Below are positions 58,487-64,000 of a stretch of 64,000 nt of DNA, piece by piece; positions within the stretch are counted from its first letter, which is position 1, and the number at the start of each line of letters is the position of its first letter. Under the pieces are notes generated by a model. That model was given only the letters and a program-made list of their open reading frames with translations, made no database searches and was not told where the DNA came from. Both the position numbers and the translations under genes were made by a program. This DNA comes from Pyronema omphalodes. Lineage: Eukaryota; Ascomycota; Pezizomycetes; Pezizales; Pyronemataceae. The stretch lies in the NCBI GenBank assembly GCA_024516155.1, contig JAJJXM010000014.1, forward strand, positions 248,001-312,000, written 5' to 3'.

Positions 58487-61400
58487 TTTTCGGCGATACT
58501 GTTGAAGGGTTGGGTTCGGTTTCGGGTTCGGTGGCTCCAGCTTGACGAGGAAGACGATATCATGACTTCTTCGGAGGAGATGGACTTGTACATTATCAAA
58601 ATAGACGGGGCGGTGCTGGATTGCTTTTCTTTTTCTCTCACTTTGGTCTATATCAGTTCGTCTTCTGGGTGATGGATTTATCGTGTGGGAATCGGGATTG
58701 GATTAGGTTGGATGTTGAGGGGAGAGGTGAGAATCATCTCACAGCAATCAGGGTTATGATAGGACCAGCAGGATTCGGACAGTTGGTTCCTCACTGGTCC
58801 AAATCTCTCAGTAAATTAACAGCTAACATCCTCTCATGAATCTCTTTGGCGACTACTGTTCCACTATCTATCACCCCCACTCCATCAAACTTTCTCCGGA
58901 TGCTTTGGCGAAATATGGGACGAACCTTGACATAGATAATAACCGAGTGAATCTAGAAATATAGCAATATAGACAGAGCTGTACAAGATAAAAAGGTGTC
59001 TTCAGCACGAAACTCAATCCTACTATGCGCTCGCCAGCAATAGCATTGAAAGTCCACATAAACCACAAACTTCAACGTCTCTCCACTGCTCTACCCACAA
59101 AGTCACGAAGGCCAATGATGAAAACTCAATGGTGCCACAATTGCGATAGGCCGCAATATTGTAAATCTTGCATTAGGCTGTTTAACATACCATAACATCT
59201 TATTGGTTGTTATTATACGTCATTTAGCATAACACCTTCACTTGTGTGCCCATCACTCGTTCCTTAGCTACATCTTTAGGTAATATCTCCAACTTTTCTT
59301 ATTCCACATTCAATTCACCATGTATTTTACGCATTACCTTGGGAACAAAGCTTATCCTAACGTAAAAATAAAGCTCAGGCTTAACCAATAAGATGAACTA
59401 GCGAGATCTCTCTATATAATCCTCACTCCCCCAACCTTTTTTTTTCACCCGCTTATAAACTCTCACGATATTCCATCCTTCATCCTTCAAGTTACCTGCA
59501 ATTTCGAAAGAACCCTAGTAACGTAATTAACACTACGCTACCCGTCGGAGCAACTCAATTCCAGTCATAAAGTATCACTCTCACTTGTGGTGATGAAATT
59601 ATCGAATTATTTTTTAACAATCAGCCATCTAATTAATAATGACGATATATTAGTCTGTTTTATCTTACCCTTCATAGACCTGGTTGAATACAAAAAGACG
59701 AGGAAAAGAAACTGAAAAATGTATCTTGAAAACCTCCCTATGTAGATCTACAATATTCCGGTTTCTATCCATCAAACCACTTCTCATAAGTTCAAGAAGT
59801 TACGGAAGATACGTTGGAATCTATGACATTGTTGTGGTCGGGATTTTTGAGCTTGTGCATCAGTAGTAGTACAAAATCAGAAGTTTGAAGGAGTTTAAAT
59901 GTGTTTAAATGTGTTCATACAGAATCTACCCATACTCGAGGGGAGTCGCATGTAAATGTTGTGGCGAACTTGATGACGACAGAGCAAACGAAGGCGAGAG
60001 CAACCAATAAAAATTGAAATTCTGGCATAACTGCCTACAGACAATTGCAACATGAAATAAACAAGAAGCTATACGATGCGTGGTGCATGGAAAATTCTTG
60101 TTTTACAACAAAGCCGAATGAAGATTCATTGTGGGCACACCCTGTTATAAGAAAGACTTGGTGCTTTCAACGCTGTCTGGGAATTTCTGGAGACGAGAGA
60201 AAATCCGGTGGCACCGCGGCCGGCGATGAAAAACGAGTATAGGGACAGCTAAGTATATATGGGAGGCTGACTAAAGATTTAAGGAAAAATATTCTGCTCA
60301 TAATAACATGTTTTACACGAAGTTTAATCTCGAATAAGAAAACTAAAACTACTGCGCGCGCTCAGCTCCAGAAACATGGAGTATCACCCGCATATCCACA
60401 CATCCGCTACTCGACATATTTTCCGCCTTTTAGCCTTGTGTTCGTTTCGATTAGACGCAAGCGCAGGCGCCAAACCTCTCTGAGAGTTTAATAGACTACT
60501 GATTGAGTGTGGCACTTTATGTGTGATCCTCTACAACACCCCCCACTCCCCTCCCCACCGCCATTCCGCCAAGTCACAGGCAACTCAAATCTCACCCCCC
60601 CTCCCCCGGTATATCCATGATTTCCTACATGTCCTCTGAGTCCCAAATCTGTAGTTAAGCATGACAGATGACCGATGACCCGGACCCCGCATCTTATGTT
60701 TGTGTTACCGTTTCCAGAAGGATGGTATCTTGCGTCTTGCATTGGTTCCACAAGATTGTAGACAAGTTACATTCTGCGTACACCCCGGAAGTCCCGGTGT
60801 CTACCGCGATAATGTATCGTTAATGGGAAATACGTACAAACATACATTGATTCAAATTTTAAAAATGACGACGAGGAGGTGACGAAGAATGATGACGATT
60901 GTGGTTGGTGACTGGGGCTAATGGGTAAGCTGTCATCCTGCAAGCCCGTTGAGAATAGATTATGCGGAATAGATCTACTTGGATGCACTTGTACTCCATC
61001 AATTGGAGCCATGAATAGCACTACACCTCAGCCATAACCGGATACCCCGCAACGCCTCAGTATGCCAGCAGCAGGGCTTTACCCCAAAATTAAAGCATAT
61101 AGATGGAACTTTGTGTTACTAAATTGGTTCGCCTTTGCAGTGATTGCATAATCCCGATGATTGCCATATAGGTAATGATCCCAGCCTTCACTACGTTTTT
61201 TTCACGCGGTTGTACAACACATTCCTTCCGCCGTAGCCTTGTGAAACACCGTCTAGTTTCGCGAGATGCTGTCAAATCTTGTCCAACATTATCAAGTGGT
61301 ATTAAGTTCTATCGTACTTTGTGGAACTTATCCAAGCTTCGTAAGTACAGCTTCGATCCGCACTTCACGGTTACCTGCATACTAAAAGCACCTTGTCTAC

Positions 61401-64000
61401 ATCGGGATCTCACATCCATAGACGGTAGGACCATGACCAGACGACATAAGGTTTTTCGTGGTTTTGTAATTTTTTGGTTTAGGAATTTCTATGAACGATG
61501 ATGAATGATGATGAGTGATCAGATGTTTGGAATCATAGGGAATCTTAGAAGACTCTGGAATTTGAGCGGAATGGGAATGGAAATGCGAGCGAGGGATGTT
61601 TCGTGTTGCAAACGAATGCCCCCCGGGACCGGCGTTGGGTAGTATAGTTATGAGAATATGGAGGCTGGGTTTGTGGCTTGAATTTGTGCTGTCGGAGAAT
61701 TGTTTATCGAGGTGTTTTGATGTGTCTTGTGTTAAGTATACAATAAGCAATAAACAAACAGAGAGAGAAATTGATTGCCGGGTTATGCAAGCGGTCCTTA
61801 ACCGACTATGAATGACGTGAGTGGGCCTAACCACATTTCAGTTTGACATTACCTAGAATGAATACGAAAAGCCTCCAAAAGCCAAGAAATAATCGATGGA
61901 TAGCCCATTTCCAAACCGAGTGATAATAGAGTCACATAAAACACAATGCCGGTTGAGTCCAATCCATGACTTGGTTATTCTAGCTATTTCAGTACTAAAA
62001 AAGAAGAAATCATGAGATACATATGAAGAGAATTACCTTCGGCTCTCGAGGGTCATATTATGGGCCTTTGACGAGGCTGGTTGGACTAAGAAACCCGAGA
62101 ATGAGGATCCACCAATCCCATAAAAAGTGCAGCATCCACACTGTCATGATCTGCACTTAATACGATATCTAAACTCCGCTAACCCCGACCTTTCCTATGC
62201 ACAGTCGTGGCGGAAGGTGTACATACGTATGCACGGCAGTAAGCGAACTGTGGTGAAATTTTCGACAGCCTTAACATTTCCCGGGGGCTTTATACATAGC
62301 TTGCCGTTCCTACTTTACCACCGGCTGGGTATCGACGGGTGGCTGTTGTTATATTACTGTGTCAACTATGTAAATATGCCATCCAATGTTTACATTTCAG
62401 CATCTTCACCGGGCAGCCCTGAGATATTCAAGGATTTATGTAGTCTGCCTAGTGGGTCGTTTGTTTAAGCGAGCTTATCGTGAAAGAAGCCAGACAGGAA
62501 TCAATAATTCCCTATTACATCGTAACCGTCGTTGAAAAGCTATGCCGAATTCCTGTCATCATCCAGCAAGGACTGTGCATGAATCCGAAGAGTAATGATT
62601 ACCCCTCACCCCCTCAATCTCCTGTATAAACACCAGTAGTTTAGTCCATTTCTTGGCTATGCAACTAACACCAACATTTCATTGCTCACCTTATCCTCAC
62701 CTGATCTTACTCTTCTTCAAAAGTCCAGACTCATGACAATCTGACGCACGAAAAGCCCTACGAAACTCCAACATGTGCAAACCGGCCAAAACGAAATATG
62801 TATGGCATGTGCACCATACACCAGCATCGAATCATCGACTGATCAAACTCAATAGTTAATACATAGACTAAAAAGCCACCATCTACAAAGCAAACCGCCC
62901 TATGTTACATACATACACAGATCGAGTGACAGGGACATATGCAGATTTCTCCGCCAACCATGTATTCTGTGAAACGTGCTATGCATGTAGTGTCTAGGTC
63001 CTAGGGTGCGCTGTAACAGGCAGGTTCTTGTATTACAGCGAAGCACGTTCTTTATTTAGTGCCGTTGCTATAGCAACAAAGACATGATATCGAACCATAA
63101 CTGTGATGATTATGGTGAAGAGGCCAATGGAAAGCACATGAGGACCGAGGTATGGTGCCATAATACACGCTAAATTCTATGTTTTAGGTTTCAGAAGCAC
63201 AAAAATTCGAATCTTGAACATGTTTTTTCGATGAAAAATAAAAAAGGAAAAGAATGTGCCATTTTTGATGGGTTTTCTGTAAAGCTCTGGATGGTGGTTG
63301 TTAGGATTGACTGTAATGAAGAAACATATACAGCATTTTCTTTGAATCAGACGGATGGTTTAAACTGATGAGAATGTGATTTTCATAAGCTAAATAATCC
63401 ATCAACCCATACATTTGCTGACATAGCGATGAGTCGAGTCGAGTCGAGTCGAGGGTGCTCACATGGAATTTGCAAAACGACACATCCGACATCGTCATTG
63501 CGCAGGGAAAGCTCCCTGTCAAGTTTCAACACTAAAAAGTGAAGAACGTACCTTGTAACATAGCTCGTAGCAGAGCCTTTCCCAGCTGCCAGCATAATCC
63601 AGCTCTTTAGTGCCTCGGCCCTCAGCTCAGTAATTCATCATGCAATCGTAATCGTAATCGTGACCTTTTTTTCCGTTATCGTTCCAGGGTTCTAGGACTA
63701 TAATGGAATTTCATCGCGTGTTGTAACTTGTGGGCACTGGGCAATTCCAATACCGGGTCCGGTTACAAATTCTCCGGGAGCTCCGAGAAAAAATCCTAAG
63801 CTTTTCATCGGAAGCTTTAGGGCGGGGCTATCCCGAATCACGATAATACGCCGGTTCCTTTTTCTAGCAACTTCTAGCCCAGAGGAAGCACCGATGCCTA
63901 CCGTAGGAGGACAGGCCAAGCATTTGTGAAGCGACGGCAAGTGTGTGGAGGCTCCGAGAAGGAGAGATGTAGAGTAAAGCATTGTGGCATTACATAGTCA
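58487..64000. other. Gene-poor right end, no gene recognised
   Basis: Ordinary-complexity sequence with many short open frames. ATG-initiated frames at plus 61175..61501 (108 codons) and minus 63698..63982 (94 codons) are the most gene-like but match nothing I know and lack typical features. Small tandem repeats: GAGTC x5 at 63429-63453 and GTAATC x3 near 63645-63660. No tRNA or rRNA is seen. A multi-exon gene with short exons could be hidden here. Confidence 0.4.

Noticed and set aside
61175..61501. 108-codon ATG-initiated plus frame
   Set aside because: Composition and lack of any motif suggest chance; no neighbouring exon could be joined.
63698..63982. 94-codon ATG-initiated minus frame near the right edge
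   Set aside because: No recognised domain or splice context. It could be real, but the support is too weak to call.

Overview
The window is nuclear DNA of a filamentous ascomycete (Pezizomycotina). The evidence is short spliceosomal introns (46-137 nt in most genes, with CTAAC/CTAAT/CTGAT-like branch points), a DIM-2-type DNA methyltransferase, a shelterin-type Rap1, a HUL4-type HECT ligase with a filamentous-fungal N-terminus, a Kre9/Knh1-like cell-wall protein and a nuclear tRNA-Asp with a 10-nt intron. Widely spaced genes and very abundant simple repeats would fit an early-diverging class such as Orbiliomycetes or Pezizomycetes, but that placement is only a guess.

Layout. 0-12 kb: a 5' part of a GPI-anchored Kre9/Knh1-like protein (minus, cut by the left edge), a TPT/DMT nucleotide-sugar-type transporter (minus, 3 exons) and dim-2 (minus, 4 exons). 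12-17 kb: a truncated LINE-like remnant, a small cysteine-rich gene and about 3.7 kb with no recognised gene. 17-26 kb: COX15 (plus), RAP1 (plus, 4 exons, with a 39-bp inverted repeat starting right after the stop codon) and an amidoligase-family gene (plus). 26-31 kb: a repeat island with a second LINE remnant, repeat A, homopolymers and tandem arrays. 31-36.8 kb: alanine aminotransferase (minus) divergent from methylthioadenosine phosphorylase (plus), then tRNA-Asp. 36.8-39.6 kb: a second repeat island with repeat B, a third LINE 3' end nested in it and further arrays. 40-47.6 kb: a small membrane protein, an isoaspartyl peptidase/asparaginase-type Ntn hydrolase and an unrecognised protein with a hydrophobic hairpin. 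50-58.5 kb: HUL4-like E3 ligase (minus), a secreted SGNH/GDSL esterase (plus) and mitochondrial ribosomal protein bL33m (plus, three very short exons). From 58.5 kb to the right edge I recognise no gene.

The genes do not form a pathway cluster; most are housekeeping genes for heme a synthesis, mitochondrial translation, methionine salvage, amino-acid metabolism, telomeres and ubiquitin. The least explained parts are the two repeat islands, which share two unrelated repeat families in partly nested order, the inverted repeat after RAP1, the large insertion inside the HECT domain, the amidoligase and the unrecognised protein at 46-47.6 kb. Exon boundaries were deduced by eye from reading frame, splice consensus and family resemblance; no search was run.
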